Origin: Pseudomonadota bacterium
Lineage (GTDB): Bacteria > Pseudomonadota > Gammaproteobacteria > Burkholderiales > Rhodocyclaceae
NCBI GenBank assembly: GCA_018262095.1
Contig: JAGTRW010000004.1
Location: 62,001-126,000, forward strand
Direction of reading: 5' to 3'
Length of the DNA stretch: 64,000 nt
Shown: piece by piece, positions 8,373 to 20,615 of the stretch
How positions within the stretch are numbered: position 1 is the first letter of the stretch
Layout of the letters: each line of letters opens with the position of its first letter
Program-made: the position numbers and the translations under genes
Notes under the pieces: model-generated
Databases searched by the model: none
Told to the model about the DNA's origin: nothing
Seen by the model: only the letters and a program-made list of their open reading frames with translations

Positions 8373-9350
8373 ATGCTCGCCTATCTGCTGCGCCGACTGC
8401 TCTACGCGATTCCGATCCTGATCGGCGTCAACCTCATCACCTTCGCGCTGTTCTTCGTCGTCAATACGCCCGACGACATGGCGCGCATGCAGCTTGGCGT
8501 CAAGCGCGTGACGCCCGAAGCGATCGAAAAGTGGAAGGCCGAGCGCGGCTACGACAAGCCGCTGTTCATCAATAGCCAGGCGCAGGGGACTGGCGTGTTC
8601 ACCGACACCGTGCTGTTCGCCAAGTCGGCGCGAATGTTCGTCGGCGACTTCGGTCGCGCCGAGGACGGTCGCGACATCGCGCGCGAAATTGCGTCGCGCA
8701 TGGGGCCGTCGCTGGCGATCGCGCTGCCGACCTTCATCATCGGCCTGTTCGTGACGGTGTCGCTGGCGCTGCTGCTGGCTTTCTTCCGCGCCAGCGCGCT
8801 CGACTTCTGGGGCGTCGTGCTGTGCGTCGCGCTGATGTCGATCTCCGGACTCTTTTACATCATCGGCGGCCAGTATCTAGTCAGCAAACTGTGGCGGCTG
8901 GTGCCGATCTCGGGTTATGCAGCCGGTCTCGACGCCTGGAAGTTCGTGATCCTGCCGGTGGCGATCGGCGTCGTCTCGGGAATCGGCTCGTCGGCGCGCT
9001 GGTACCGAACGATCTTCCTCGAGGAGATCGCCAAGGACTACGTTCGCACGGCGCGCGCCAAGGGGCTCTCCGAGCTCACCGTGCTCTTTCGTCACGTGCT
9101 GCGCAACGCGATGATCCCGATTCTGACCGGCGTCGTCGTCGTCATTCCGCTGCTGTTCATGGGCTCCTTGCTCAGCGAATCGTTCTTCGGCATCCCCGGG
9201 CTCGGCAGCTACACCATCGACGCGATCAACGCGCAGGACTTCGCGGTCGTCCGCGCCATGGTCTTCATCGGCTCGGTGCTCTACATCGTCGGCTTGGTCC
9301 TCACCGACATTTCCTACACGCTCGTCGATCCGCGCGTGAGGTTCGAATAA
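8373..9350 (+). CDS. yejB: Peptide ABC transporter permease, YejB-like
   Basis: A 325-residue inner-membrane permease with the BPD_transp_1 fold. It starts with the family's typical N-terminal helix (YLLRRLLYAIPILIGVNLITFALFFVVNTP), quoted here only to show its LLRRLLYAIPILIGV core. The cytoplasmic EAA-type loop that contacts the ATPase is visible (YVRTARAKGLSELTVLFRHV). It begins 9 bases after the yejA stop, so it is co-transcribed. The 158-base gap to the next permease is filled by an inverted repeat. Confidence 0.88.
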   Translation: MLAYLLRRLLYAIPILIGVNLITFALFFVVNTPDDMARMQLGVKRVTPEAIEKWKAERGYDKPLFINSQAQGTGVFTDTVLFAKSARMFVGDFGRAEDGRDIAREIASRMGPSLAIALPTFIIGLFVTVSLALLLAFFRASALDFWGVVLCVALMSISGLFYIIGGQYLVSKLWRLVPISGYAAGLDAWKFVILPVAIGVVSGIGSSARWYRTIFLEEIAKDYVRTARAKGLSELTVLFRHVLRNAMIPILTGVVVVIPLLFMGSLLSESFFGIPGLGSYTIDAINAQDFAVVRAMVFIGSVLYIVGLVLTDISYTLVDPRVRFE

Positions 9351-9388
9351 GCGATGAAAATGTTTAGCCCGATAGCGCGTATAGATTT

Positions 9389-9484
9389 GTCATTCCGGGG
9401 CCGGCCGTCAGGACGGAACCCGGAATCCAGAAACCACAGTTACGAACCTGGATTTCGGGTTCCGCTTCGCGGCCCCGGAATGAC
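9389..9484. repeat. Inverted repeat of the GTCATTCCGGGGCC family inside the yej operon
   Basis: About 35-40 bp arms: the left arm begins GTCATTCCGGGGCCGGCC and continues to GGAACCCGGAATCCAG; the right arm mirrors it (CTGGATTTCGGGTTCC to GGCCCCGGAATGAC). The spacer between the arms is short. Imperfect palindromes of this kind are dispersed in many proteobacterial genomes and are often miscalled as coding. Here it separates yejB from the second permease and could fold into a long RNA hairpin within the operon mRNA. Confidence 0.85.
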
Positions 9485-9508
9485 GACGGTTTGCGTGAGT
9501 TTTACGCC

Positions 9509-10948
9509 ATGACCATTCTCCCCGTCATCCTCTGGTCCGACGTGCTGATCTGGCTGCTCGTCGTCGCGGCGCTCGTTCTCGCCGCGCTGTCGGCGCGCAA
9601 CCCGCCGCTGCGCACGGCGTGGCATCGCGTCGGACGCAGCGCGCCGGGGATGGCGGCGGCGACGGTGCTGCTCGCCTTCGTGCTGGTCGGCCTGCTCGAC
9701 TCGGTGCATTACCGACCGCGCCTCGCAAGCCGCGACAGCGGCGCGCCGGCGGCCTATGCCATCGAGGTGCTGTCCTTGCTCGACGCGCTCGCGAGCCCGC
9801 TGCGCACGCGCAACGAGAAGACCTATTCGGAACCGCTGGCGACGCACGGATACGCCAAGGAATCGATCGAGACGCGCGACGCTGACGGCCGGCTGCAGAT
9901 CGCTCGCGATTTTCCTCGCCTCAAATACGGCGGCGCGCATCTGGACGCCGACGCGCGGGATCTCGCGGCACAGCGCGATGCTGACGTCGGCCGCCGGGTG
10001 CTTGCCGCAACGTCGCTTGCCGCCTTGCTTTCCGGCCTGCTGGTGCTGGGATGCGCGTCTTTACTGGCTTCTCGGAATGCATGCTCGCTAATGACCGCCT
10101 GGCGCGCTTTGCGCCGCGGGGAGACCGATTTCGCGTGGCGTTCGGTGCTGGTCACGCTCGGCGTGCTCTTGTTGCTGCTCTCGCCGCTCGCTGCGCTCAG
10201 CGTCGATTACCACGTCTTCGGCACCGACAAGGTCGGCCAGGACATCTTCTACCAGGTCCTCAAGAGCATCCGCACGGCGCTGGTGATCGGGCTGGTGACG
10301 ACGCTGGTGACGCTGCCGCTGGCGATCGTGCTCGGCCTCGTCGCCGGCTATTTTCGCGGCTGGGTCGATGATCTGATCCAGTACCTCTATACGACGCTAA
10401 GCTCGATTCCCGGCGTGCTGCTGATCGCCGCCGCGGTGCTGATGATGCAGGTGGTGATCGACAATCACCCGCAGTGGTTTGCCACCGCCGCCGAGCGCGC
10501 CGACCTGCGTCTGCTGGCGCTCTGCTTCATTCTCGGGCTCACTAGCTGGACCGGGCTGTGCCGCCTGCTGCGCGGCGAGACCTTGAAGCTGCGCGAGCTC
10601 GAATACATCCAGGCGGCGCAGGCTTTCGGCGTCGCCGATCTGCGCCTGATCGTGCGCCACATCCTGCCCAACCTGATGCACCTGGTGATCATCGCGCTGG
10701 TCATGGACTTTTCGAGCCTGGTGCTCGCCGAGGCGGTGCTCTCTTACGTCGGTATCGGCGTCGATCCGTCGATGATCAGCTTCGGAACGATGATCAACAA
10801 CGCGCGCATGGAGCTCGCGCGCGAGCCGATGGTGTGGTGGTCGCTGGCCGCCGCCTTCGTCTTCATGTTCGCGCTGGTGCTCGCCGCCAACCTGCTCGCC
10901 GACGCGGTGCGCGACGCCTTCGATCCGAGAATGGCGGGGGCGTCATGA
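9509..10948 (+). CDS. yejE: Peptide ABC transporter permease, enlarged YejE-like
   Basis: Second permease of the transporter. I chose the ATG at 9509; a TTG at 9491 would add six residues just past the inverted repeat. 479 residues against about 340 for E. coli YejE. The extra length is N-terminal: two TM helices (ILWSDVLIWLLVVAALVLAAL near 6-26 and VLLAFVLVGLLDS), a soluble insert of about 90 residues, and another TM helix. The canonical BPD_transp_1 core follows (FGTDKVGQDIFYQVLKSIR) with an EAA loop (YIQAAQAFGVADLRLIVRHI). The core retains all hallmarks, so the transporter is probably functional. Confidence 0.82.
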   Translation: MTILPVILWSDVLIWLLVVAALVLAALSARNPPLRTAWHRVGRSAPGMAAATVLLAFVLVGLLDSVHYRPRLASRDSGAPAAYAIEVLSLLDALASPLRTRNEKTYSEPLATHGYAKESIETRDADGRLQIARDFPRLKYGGAHLDADARDLAAQRDADVGRRVLAATSLAALLSGLLVLGCASLLASRNACSLMTAWRALRRGETDFAWRSVLVTLGVLLLLLSPLAALSVDYHVFGTDKVGQDIFYQVLKSIRTALVIGLVTTLVTLPLAIVLGLVAGYFRGWVDDLIQYLYTTLSSIPGVLLIAAAVLMMQVVIDNHPQWFATAAERADLRLLALCFILGLTSWTGLCRLLRGETLKLRELEYIQAAQAFGVADLRLIVRHILPNLMHLVIIALVMDFSSLVLAEAVLSYVGIGVDPSMISFGTMINNARMELAREPMVWWSLAAAFVFMFALVLAANLLADAVRDAFDPRMAGAS

Positions 10949-10965
10949 GGTTGGAAAGATCGATC

Positions 10966-11124
10966 AACCACAACGGGCACGGCGAACACAACGAAGACAT
11001 CATGAAGGGAAGCCTCTTGGGATTCCTTGCAAAAAGTGACGCGTGGTGTCGCGATGATGAATCGCGGAGCAGGTAGCGTATGAAAACTCAAAGACCGAAG
11101 TTGTTCGTTGTGCCCGTTGTCCCG
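10966..11124. repeat. 9-bp-unit inverted repeat element, copy 1
   Basis: The left arm at 10966-10995 reads AACCA then CAACGGGCACGGCGAACA and CAACGAA, three CACAACGRR-like units. The right arm at 11101-11124 is the reverse complement type (TTGTTCGTTGTGCCCGTTGT). Between them lie about 105 bases without a convincing gene. Three further copies occur at 20616, 21525 and 56625. The element separates the yejE-like and yejF-like genes. Confidence 0.8.
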
Positions 11125-11174
11125 CGGGGTTTGCTGCGCGACATGTCGTTGTGGTTTGTTCTGCGGTTTTTCGC

Positions 11175-13201
<2,027 letters not shown>

Positions 13202-13202
<1 letters not shown>

Positions 13203-13978
13203 TGCCGATCGCGCTCGTCTCGCTCAAAATCACGCTGGTGCCGCTGCTGATCGGCGCCGTCACGCTTGCCGGGCGGCGCTGGGGGCCGGCGGTGGCGGGC
13301 TGGCTGTCGGGTTTGCCGATGGTCTCCGGTCCGATCATGTATTTCATCGCGCTTGATCAGGGCGCTGCGTTCGTTTCGCGCGCGATCGTCGGCATGTTGC
13401 TCGGCGTTTTCGCGATGCTCGGCTTCATCCTCGCCTATGCCTGGGTGTCGACTTGCCGGTCGTGGCGCGCGAGCTTGCTCTGTGCGTTGACCGCCTATTT
13501 CGTCGCCGTCGCGCTATTGAATACGCTCGAGCTGTCGACGAGCGTCGTGACCGTGATGGTGCTTGCCGTCCTGCTGCTCGCGCCGCGGCTTTTCCCGCGC
13601 GCCGAGCTGCGCGCGATCGACGTCGCGTCAGCGCGCGGCGAGATTTACGTTCGCATGGCGGCTGGTGCGATTCTGGTGCTGGCGGTGACCTATTCGGCCG
13701 CGTCGTTCGGCGCGCAATTGAGCGGCCTGTTTTCGATGTTTCCGGTGATCAGTACGGTGCTTGCCGTCTTCTCGCACCGCCAGTGCGGCCACGAGTTCAC
13801 CATCTGTCTGCTGCGTGCGATGGTCTTCGGCTGGTACGCGTTTCTGGTTTTCTGCATCGTTCTCGGCTGGGCCTTGCCCTTGTTCGGCATCGGCGCCGCC
13901 TTCCTGGCGGCGAGCGCGGGCGCCGCCTGCGCGCAGATCGTTTCCGGCCGCTTGCTGCGGCCTCGGACCCGGTCGTAG
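13202..13978 (+). CDS. Integral membrane protein of unknown function
   Basis: 258 residues, almost entirely hydrophobic, with roughly seven or eight predicted TM helices (for example LVPLLIGAVTLAG, ILVLAVTYSAASF, LVFCIVLGWALPLFGIGAAF). No family I recognise. Its ATG overlaps the stop of the ATPase gene, so it is translationally coupled to the peptide transporter operon and is probably its last gene. Whether it belongs to the transporter functionally is not known. Confidence 0.75.
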
Positions 13979-14005
13979 CGTGTCGGGCAGCCCGACCGAT
14001 CAATG

Positions 14006-15787
14006 CTACGAGTTCTGCGCCAGCTGGATGGTCAGCGTCTTGCCCGGGGTCAATGCGTTGGGCGAGATGCGGTTCCAGCGCAGCAGGTCGTCCTTGCTGA
14101 CATTGAAATGCTTGGCGATCGACGCCAGCGTGTCGCCATTGCGGATGACGTAGTGGGCGACCTTGGGCGCCGGCTTGCCGGCGGTCTTGGCGCCGGCCTT
14201 GTCGGCCTTGGTGCCGGCAGTCTTTTCCGGCTTGGCGGTTTTCTCGGGCTTGGCGTTTTTTTCGGCTTTGGCGAGCTTTTCCGGTTTGGCGGTCTTCTCT
14301 GACTTGGCGGTCTTTTCAGCCTTGGCGCTAGCCTTCTCGGCCGTAGCGTTCTTGCTCGCTGCGGCGAGCGTCAGATGGCTGCCGACGGCGATCTTGTCGC
14401 TGCGCAGATGGTTGATTCGCTTGAGTTCGGCAACCGAGCTGCCGTAGCGTTTGGCGATTTGCGGCAGCGTTTCGCCCTTGCGTACCGTATGCGAGCGTTC
14501 CGGGTCGGCCGCAGGCAGTCGCGGCTGTTCGGGTAGCGGCTCGACATTGACCGGGTCGGCGCCCTGCTGCCCGGCGACCAGCAAGGTGGCGCCGGGGCTG
14601 ACCTTGATGCGTCCCTTGATGCCGTTGGCCTCTTTGAGATTGGCCACCGTCATGCCGAAGCGCGGCGCGATCTTTTCGAGCTTGTCGCCCGGCCGCATGG
14701 TGTAGGCCTGCCACGACGACAGCGGCTTGTTGCTGCCTTCGTGGGCTTCGAGGTTGTCCATGAAGGTGTCGATCTTGTCGGCCGGGATCACCATCGGCGT
14801 GTCGGATTTGATCACCGGACGGTTGTGCGACGGGTTGAGCGCGACGAATTCCTGCACCGGCATTTCGGCGAGCTTGGCGGCGACCTTGACGTCGATGTTG
14901 GCGGTCGGCGTGACGGTGCCGAAATAGGCGCGGTTGGGGATGCCCTGCAGATTGAGCTCGGCCAGCAGTGCCGGATTGCTGAAGATGTTCTTGAGCGCCT
15001 GCAGCTTGGGAACGTAGTTCCTGGTCTCGTTGGGCATGGTCAGGCTCAGGTAGTCGGTCGGCAGCCCCTGCGCGCGGTTCTTGGCAATGGCGCGGCCGAC
15101 GGCGCCTTCGCCCCAGTTGTACGAGGCCAGCGCCAGATGCCAGTCGCCGTGCATGTCGTAGATCGACTGCAGGTAGTCGAGCGCCGCTGCGGTCGACGCG
15201 ACGATGTCGCGCCTATCGTCCTTCCACCAGGTCTGGTCGAGGTTGTAGCGCTTGCCGGTGGCCGGGATGAACTGCCACAGGCCGGACGCCTTGGCCGGCG
15301 AATAGGCCATCGGGTTGTAGGCGCTCTCGACCATCGGCAGCAGCGCGAGCTCCATCGGCATGCCGCGCTTTTCGAGTTCTTCGACGATATGGTGCAGGTA
15401 GCGGCTGCTGCGTTCGACGACGCGGCGCAGGTAGTCGGGCCGGTTGAGGTACCACTGCTGGTGCGAAAGCACCAGGTCGTTGTTGATGTCGGGCATGGCA
15501 AAACCGTTGCGCATGCGCTGCAGCAGGTCGTCGGTTTCGCGGGTCAGGTCGATCGCCTGCGGCAGCTGCTGTTGCGTCTGGATTACCACGACCGGCAGAT
15601 TTCCCGCTGGGGCGCGTGCCTGGCCGAGCCGGGTCGCGCTCTTGAGCGCCAGCGGGTCTTGCCGGCTGCCGTCGGCGGATGCGGGGTCGCCATCCTGCGG
15701 CACCGTCGCGCAGCCCGAGAGCAGCAAGCCGACAACGCAGGCCAGGCGAGCCCAGGCGGTCATTGAAAAAGTGATTCGTGGCGTCAT
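14006..15787 (-). CDS. mltD: Membrane-bound lytic murein transglycosylase D (MltD) with three LysM
   Basis: A 593-residue outer-membrane lipoprotein that cleaves peptidoglycan glycan strands. The start at 15787 gives a signal peptide with lipobox LLSGC and has a CAGGA ribosome site; the frame is open further upstream without signal features. The SLT catalytic domain lies at about residues 100-250 (catalytic Glu in LPMVESAYNP, ASGLWQFIPATG, YNWGEGAVGRAI). Three C-terminal LysM domains follow (YTMRPGDKLEKIAPRFG, HTVRKGETLPQIAKRYG, YVIRNGDTLASIAKHFN). Between LysM 2 and 3 is a low-complexity Lys/Ala/Glu linker of about 55 residues made of EKTAKP-like repeats. It is divergent from rfbB. Confidence 0.94.
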   Translation of the reverse strand: MTPRITFSMTAWARLACVVGLLLSGCATVPQDGDPASADGSRQDPLALKSATRLGQARAPAGNLPVVVIQTQQQLPQAIDLTRETDDLLQRMRNGFAMPDINNDLVLSHQQWYLNRPDYLRRVVERSSRYLHHIVEELEKRGMPMELALLPMVESAYNPMAYSPAKASGLWQFIPATGKRYNLDQTWWKDDRRDIVASTAAALDYLQSIYDMHGDWHLALASYNWGEGAVGRAIAKNRAQGLPTDYLSLTMPNETRNYVPKLQALKNIFSNPALLAELNLQGIPNRAYFGTVTPTANIDVKVAAKLAEMPVQEFVALNPSHNRPVIKSDTPMVIPADKIDTFMDNLEAHEGSNKPLSSWQAYTMRPGDKLEKIAPRFGMTVANLKEANGIKGRIKVSPGATLLVAGQQGADPVNVEPLPEQPRLPAADPERSHTVRKGETLPQIAKRYGSSVAELKRINHLRSDKIAVGSHLTLAAASKNATAEKASAKAEKTAKSEKTAKPEKLAKAEKNAKPEKTAKPEKTAGTKADKAGAKTAGKPAPKVAHYVIRNGDTLASIAKHFNVSKDDLLRWNRISPNALTPGKTLTIQLAQNS

Positions 15788-16059
15788 CCGTAGTTCCTGT
15801 GCGGGTCCCCGGTGATCGCGGGGTGGCGCTCCCCGGGTGGCGGGGCGCCTAGTCGAATGTTCCGGGTGCAACCGGCGGATTATAGCCCACCCGCGCCGTC
15901 GAATCCGGGCAATGCGCTTGCCGTCAAATGGCGTTCACTTCGCGCCGGGAACCGCCGCCGGCGATTGTTTCTCTGCCTTGACGCCAAGGAATCGTGCCGT
16001 CTGATCGCTCTTTCCTCGCAAAACCCGGATAATCACGCTTTCACTCACAGGGGCCCGTT

Positions 16060-17127
16060 ATGAGCATTCTCGTTACCGGCGGCGCCGGTTTCATCGGCAG
16101 CAATTTCGTTCTCGACTGGCTGGGGGCGTGCGACGAGCCCGTCATCAACCTCGACAAGCTGACCTACGCCGGCAACCTCGAAAACCTCGCGAGCCTGCAC
16201 GGCGATTCGCGCCACCTGTTCGTCCACGGCGACATCGGCGATTTCGCGCAGGTTGCTCGCCTGCTCGCCGAGCACCAGCCGCGCGCGGTGATCAATTTTG
16301 CCGCCGAATCGCACGTCGATCGCTCGATCCACGGTCCGGGCGAGTTCATCGCGACCAATATCGTCGGCAGCTTTCAGCTGCTCGAAGCGGTGCGCGCCTA
16401 CTGGGGTGCGCTCGCCGAACCCGCCAAGGCGGCTTTTCGCCTGCTGCACGTATCGACCGACGAAGTCTATGGCTCGCTCGGCAAGGACGATGCGGCGTTT
16501 ACCGAACAGCACCGCGTTGAACCGAACAGCCCGTATTCGGCTTCGAAAGCAGCATCCGACCATCTGGTTCGCGCCTACCACCATACCTACGGTCTGCCGG
16601 TGCTGACGACCAACTGCTCGAACAATTACGGGCCGTATCACTTCCCCGAGAAGCTGATCCCGCTGTTGATCGTCAATTGTCTGGCCGGCAAACCCTTGCC
16701 GGTCTATGGCGACGGTCAGCAGGTCCGCGACTGGCTCTACGTCAAGGATCACTGCAGCGCGATCCGCCGCGTGCTGGCCGCCGGCCGGGTCGGCGAGACG
16801 TACAACGTCGGCGGCTGGAACGAGAAGACCAACCTCGAGATCGTCGATACCGTCTGCGCGCTGCTCGACGAGTTGCAGCCGCGCGCCGACGGCGTTCCCT
16901 ACCGCGCGCAGATCACTTACGTCACCGACCGTCCGGGCCACGACCGGCGCTACGCGATCGACGCGCACAAGCTCGAGCGCGAGCTCGGCTGGCGACCGGC
17001 CGAGACCTTCGAAACGGGGATCCGCAAGACGGTGGCCTGGTATCTCGCCAATCAGCCGTGGGTCGCCAATGTGCTCTCCGGCGGCTATCGCGAGTGGCTT
17101 GCCAAGCAGTACGGGGAAACGGCGTGA
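16060..17127 (+). CDS. rfbB: dTDP-glucose 4,6-dehydratase
   Basis: Second step of dTDP-L-rhamnose synthesis: dTDP-glucose to dTDP-4-keto-6-deoxyglucose, NAD-dependent. 355 residues. Extended [14 protein letters not shown] nucleotide site near residue 7, catalytic STDEVYGSL and the [12 protein letters not shown] Tyr-x3-Lys motif, [15 protein letters not shown]. First gene of rfbBDAC. Its stop overlaps the rfbD GTG start. Confidence 0.95.
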   Translation: MSILVTGGAGFIGSNFVLDWLGACDEPVINLDKLTYAGNLENLASLHGDSRHLFVHGDIGDFAQVARLLAEHQPRAVINFAAESHVDRSIHGPGEFIATNIVGSFQLLEAVRAYWGALAEPAKAAFRLLHVSTDEVYGSLGKDDAAFTEQHRVEPNSPYSASKAASDHLVRAYHHTYGLPVLTTNCSNNYGPYHFPEKLIPLLIVNCLAGKPLPVYGDGQQVRDWLYVKDHCSAIRRVLAAGRVGETYNVGGWNEKTNLEIVDTVCALLDELQPRADGVPYRAQITYVTDRPGHDRRYAIDAHKLERELGWRPAETFETGIRKTVAWYLANQPWVANVLSGGYREWLAKQYGETA

Positions 17128-18023
17128 AGATTCTGCTTTTTGGCAAGGGCGGTCAGGTCGGTTGGGAGCTGCAGCGCAGCCTCGCGCCGCTCGGCGAGCT
17201 GGTCGCGCTCGATCACGACAGCGCCGCGCTGTGCGGCAACTTTGCCGATCTGGCGGGGCTGGCGGCGACCGTCCGGGCAGTGGCGCCCGACGTGATCGTC
17301 AATGCGGCGGCGCATACGGCGGTCGATAAGGCCGAATCGGAACCAGAACTCGCGCGAACGCTCAACGCGCTGGCGCCGGGTGTGCTCGCCGACGAAGCGC
17401 AAAAACTCGGCGCCTGGCTGGTGCATTACTCGACCGACTACGTCTTTAACGGCAGTGGCAACACGCCGTGGCGCGAGTCCGACGCCACCGGCCCGCTCAG
17501 TGTCTACGGCCAGACCAAGCTCGAAGGCGAGCAGGCTGTCGCGCGCTGCGCGCGCCACTTGATCTTCCGCACCAGCTGGGTGTTTGCCGCGCGCGGCGGC
17601 AACTTCGCCAAAACGATGCTGCGCCTGGCGCGTGAGCGCGAGAGCTTGAGCGTGATCGCCGACCAGATCGGTGCGCCGACCGGCGCCGAACTGCTCGCCG
17701 ACGTCACCGCGCACGCCTTGCGCACGGTGCGGGGCCGTCCTGCCGAATTTTCCAAATTCGCCGGGCTCTACCACTTGGTCGCCGGTGGCGAGACGAGCTG
17801 GCACGGTTTCGCCTGCCACGTGCTCGAACGCGCGCAGGCGATGGGGCAGACGCTCAAGGTCGGTCCGGATGAAGTCCGCGCGATCACCACCGCCGACTAC
17901 CCGACTGCGGCGCGGCGCCCGCTCAACAGCCGGCTCGATACCACGCGTTTGCGCGAAACCTTCGACCTGCACCTGCCGGACTGGAAAATCGCGGTCGATC
18001 GGATGCTCGACGAGATTCTGTAA
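17124..18023 (+). CDS. rfbD: dTDP-4-dehydrorhamnose reductase
   Basis: Final NADPH-dependent step giving dTDP-L-rhamnose. 299 residues from a GTG start ([16 protein letters not shown]) that overlaps the rfbB stop as GTGA; the frame is open far upstream but only as a shadow of rfbB. Motifs include GKGGQVG, the [10 protein letters not shown] active-site region, and YGQTKLEGE with the catalytic Tyr and Lys. Confidence 0.94.
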   Translation: MKILLFGKGGQVGWELQRSLAPLGELVALDHDSAALCGNFADLAGLAATVRAVAPDVIVNAAAHTAVDKAESEPELARTLNALAPGVLADEAQKLGAWLVHYSTDYVFNGSGNTPWRESDATGPLSVYGQTKLEGEQAVARCARHLIFRTSWVFAARGGNFAKTMLRLARERESLSVIADQIGAPTGAELLADVTAHALRTVRGRPAEFSKFAGLYHLVAGGETSWHGFACHVLERAQAMGQTLKVGPDEVRAITTADYPTAARRPLNSRLDTTRLRETFDLHLPDWKIAVDRMLDEIL

Positions 18024-18049
18024 GAAGATTCACCAAAGGAAAGCACTTC

Positions 18050-18934
18050 ATGATCCAACGCAAAGGCATCATCCTCGCCGGTGGTTCAGGAACCCGGCTC
18101 TACCCGGCGACTCAGGTCGTCTCCAAACAACTGTTGCCGATCTTCGACAAGCCGATGATCTACTATCCGCTGTCGACGCTGCTGCTCGCCGGAATTCGCG
18201 ACGTGCTGGTGATCTCGACGCCGCAGGACACGCCGCTGTTCGAAAAGCTGCTCGGCGACGGCAGTCAGTGGGGGATCAGCATCTCTTACGCGATCCAGCC
18301 TTCGCCCGACGGCCTGGCGCAGGCTTTCCTGATCGGTGAGTCCTTTCTCGGCGATGCGCCTTCGGCACTGGTGCTCGGCGACAACATCTTCTACGGCCAC
18401 GACTTCGCCGGGCTGCTCAAGAACGCCAACGAACGTACTGCTGGCGCGTCGGTGTTCGCCTACGCGGTCACCGATCCCGAACGCTATGGCGTCGTCGAGT
18501 TCGACGGCAATGGCCGCGCGATCAGCCTCGAAGAAAAACCGAAAGTGCCCAAGTCGCGCTACGCGGTGACCGGGCTTTATTTTTACGACCAGCAGGTGGT
18601 CGAATTGGCCAAGTCGATCAAGCCGTCGCCGCGCGGCGAGCTCGAAATCACCGACCTCAACCGCCTTTATCTCGAGCAGGGGACGCTCGACGTCGAGACC
18701 ATGGGTCGCGGCTACGCCTGGCTCGACACCGGAACGCACGAATCGATGCTCGAAGCGAGCCAGTTCATCCAGACCATCGAACGGCGCCAGGGACTCAAGG
18801 TCGCTGCGCCCGAGGAAATCGTCTGGCGCAACGGCTGGATCGACGATGATCAGCTCGAACGTCTGGCGCAGCCGCTCGCCAAGTCCGGCTACGGCGAGTA
18901 CCTGTTCGGCTTGCTCAGCGAGAGGGGACGTTGA
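18050..18934 (+). CDS. rfbA: Glucose-1-phosphate thymidylyltransferase
   Basis: First committed step: dTTP + glucose-1-phosphate to dTDP-glucose. 294 residues. Nucleotidyltransferase signature [16 protein letters not shown] at the N-terminus, [10 protein letters not shown] metal/sugar region, [20 protein letters not shown]. An AAGGAAAG-type ribosome site lies upstream. Stop overlaps the rfbC ATG. Confidence 0.95.
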   Translation: MIQRKGIILAGGSGTRLYPATQVVSKQLLPIFDKPMIYYPLSTLLLAGIRDVLVISTPQDTPLFEKLLGDGSQWGISISYAIQPSPDGLAQAFLIGESFLGDAPSALVLGDNIFYGHDFAGLLKNANERTAGASVFAYAVTDPERYGVVEFDGNGRAISLEEKPKVPKSRYAVTGLYFYDQQVVELAKSIKPSPRGELEITDLNRLYLEQGTLDVETMGRGYAWLDTGTHESMLEASQFIQTIERRQGLKVAAPEEIVWRNGWIDDDQLERLAQPLAKSGYGEYLFGLLSERGR

Positions 18935-19482
18935 TGACAGCGACGCCAACCGCCATCGCCGACGTGCTGCTGATCGAACCGAGAGTCTTCGGCGACGATC
19001 GCGGCTTCTTCTTCGAGAGCTACAACCAGCACGCTTTTCGCGAGGCGTCGGGTCTTGGCGTCGATTTCGTCCAGGACAACCATTCCAAATCGGCGCGCAA
19101 CGTGCTGCGTGGCCTGCATTACCAGATCAGGCAGCCACAGGGCAAGCTCGTTCGCGTGGTCGCCGGCGAGGTCTATGACGTCGCCGTCGATCTGCGCCGC
19201 GGGTCAAAGACCTTCGGCTGCTGGGTCGGCGAGGTCCTGTCGGCCGACAACAAGCGCCAGCTCTGGATTCCGCCGGGAATGGCGCACGGCTTCGTGGTGC
19301 TTTCCGAAACCGCCGAGTTTCTCTACAAGACGACCGATTACTGGGCGCCCGAGCACGAACGCTGCATCGCCTGGAACGACCCGACGTTGGCCATCGATTG
19401 GCCGCAATTGAACGGCGAGCCGCTGCTCTCGGGCAAGGACGCCAAGGGAGTGGCTTTCCTGCAGGCCGAGCTGTTTGACTAG
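18934..19482 (+). CDS. rfbC: dTDP-4-dehydrorhamnose 3,5-epimerase
   Basis: Epimerises dTDP-4-keto-6-deoxyglucose at C3 and C5. 182 residues, cupin fold. Motifs: RGFFFESYNQHAF, the catalytic His in VLRGLHYQIRQPQGKLV, GEVYDVAVDLR, and WIPPGMAHGFVVLSE. I took the ATG at 18934, which overlaps the rfbA stop (TGATG); a TTG three bases earlier is less likely. Confidence 0.95.
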   Translation: MTATPTAIADVLLIEPRVFGDDRGFFFESYNQHAFREASGLGVDFVQDNHSKSARNVLRGLHYQIRQPQGKLVRVVAGEVYDVAVDLRRGSKTFGCWVGEVLSADNKRQLWIPPGMAHGFVVLSETAEFLYKTTDYWAPEHERCIAWNDPTLAIDWPQLNGEPLLSGKDAKGVAFLQAELFD

Positions 19483-19554
19483 GCCGGCAACGTCGTTCCC
19501 GACATTGACTTGATAAAACGCGGATAATCGCGCGATGTTTCCTTGGAGAGCAGC

Positions 19555-20568
19555 ATGAGCATTCTGGTTACCGGCGGCGCCGGCTATATTGGCTCACACA
19601 CCTGCGTCGAACTGCTCAACGCCGGTCATCAAGTGACGGTGTATGACAACTTCTGCAACAGCCATCCCGAATCGCTGGCGCGAGTTGAGCGAATCACCGG
19701 CAAAAAGCTCAGTGTGGTGCGCGGCGACGTTCGCGACCGCGCGGCGCTTTGCGCCGCGCTGCGCGAGAGTCGCGCCGACGCGGTGATTCATTTCGCCGGG
19801 CTCAAGGCGGTCGGCGAATCGGTCGCCAAGCCGCTCGCCTACTACGACGTCAATATCGCCGGTACGCTGCGCCTGCTCGAAGCGATGGACGAGTGCGGCG
19901 TCAAGACGCTGGTTTTCAGTTCGTCGGCGACCGTCTATGGCGACCCGCAACGCCTGCCGCTGACCGAGGATCATCCGCTCTCGGCGACCAATCCGTACGG
20001 CCGCAGCAAGCTGATGATCGAGGACATCCTGCGCGATCTCTACGTCAGCGACCCGTCGTGGCGGCTCGGCCTGCTGCGCTATTTCAACCCGGTCGGCGCT
20101 CATCAGAGCGGGTTGATCGGCGAAGACCCGCAGGGCATCCCCAACAATCTCATGCCTTTCGTCGCCCAGGTCGCGGCTGGCCGGCGCGAGTTCCTCAACG
20201 TCTGGGGCGATGACTATGCGACGCCCGACGGCACCGGCGTTCGCGATTACCTGCACGTCGTCGATCTGGCGCTGGGCCACCTCAAGGCGCTCTCCCGCCT
20301 GCAGCAGCACGCCGAGTGTTTGACCGTCAATCTCGGCACCGGCGTCGGCTACAGCGTGCTCGACATGGTGCGCGCCTTCGAGCGCGCCAGCGGGCGACCG
20401 GTGCCTTACCGCATCGCCGCTCGCCGGCCGGGCGACATCGCCGCGTGCTACGCCGATCCGAAGCGCGCGCTCGAATTGCTGGGCTGGCGCGCAGAACGCG
20501 GACTCGATGCCATGTGCGCCGATACCTGGCGCTGGCAGAGCGCCAATCCGCAAGGCTTTGCGGCGTAG
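19555..20568 (+). CDS. galE: UDP-glucose 4-epimerase
   Basis: Interconverts UDP-glucose and UDP-galactose for surface polysaccharide synthesis. 337 residues. SDR motifs: [35 protein letters not shown] (Tyr-x3-Lys), RYFNPVGAH. The ATG at 19555 has GGAG 7-8 bases upstream; a TTG at 19543 is inferior. A GGATAATCGCGC box upstream resembles GGATAATCACGC before rfbB, so galE may have its own promoter although it follows rfbC by only 72 bases. Confidence 0.95.
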   Translation: MSILVTGGAGYIGSHTCVELLNAGHQVTVYDNFCNSHPESLARVERITGKKLSVVRGDVRDRAALCAALRESRADAVIHFAGLKAVGESVAKPLAYYDVNIAGTLRLLEAMDECGVKTLVFSSSATVYGDPQRLPLTEDHPLSATNPYGRSKLMIEDILRDLYVSDPSWRLGLLRYFNPVGAHQSGLIGEDPQGIPNNLMPFVAQVAAGRREFLNVWGDDYATPDGTGVRDYLHVVDLALGHLKALSRLQQHAECLTVNLGTGVGYSVLDMVRAFERASGRPVPYRIAARRPGDIAACYADPKRALELLGWRAERGLDAMCADTWRWQSANPQGFAA

Positions 20569-20615
20569 TCCGCGGTCTTGCTCAGCAAAAATTCAACCTA
20601 GAAACCGCAGTTCAG

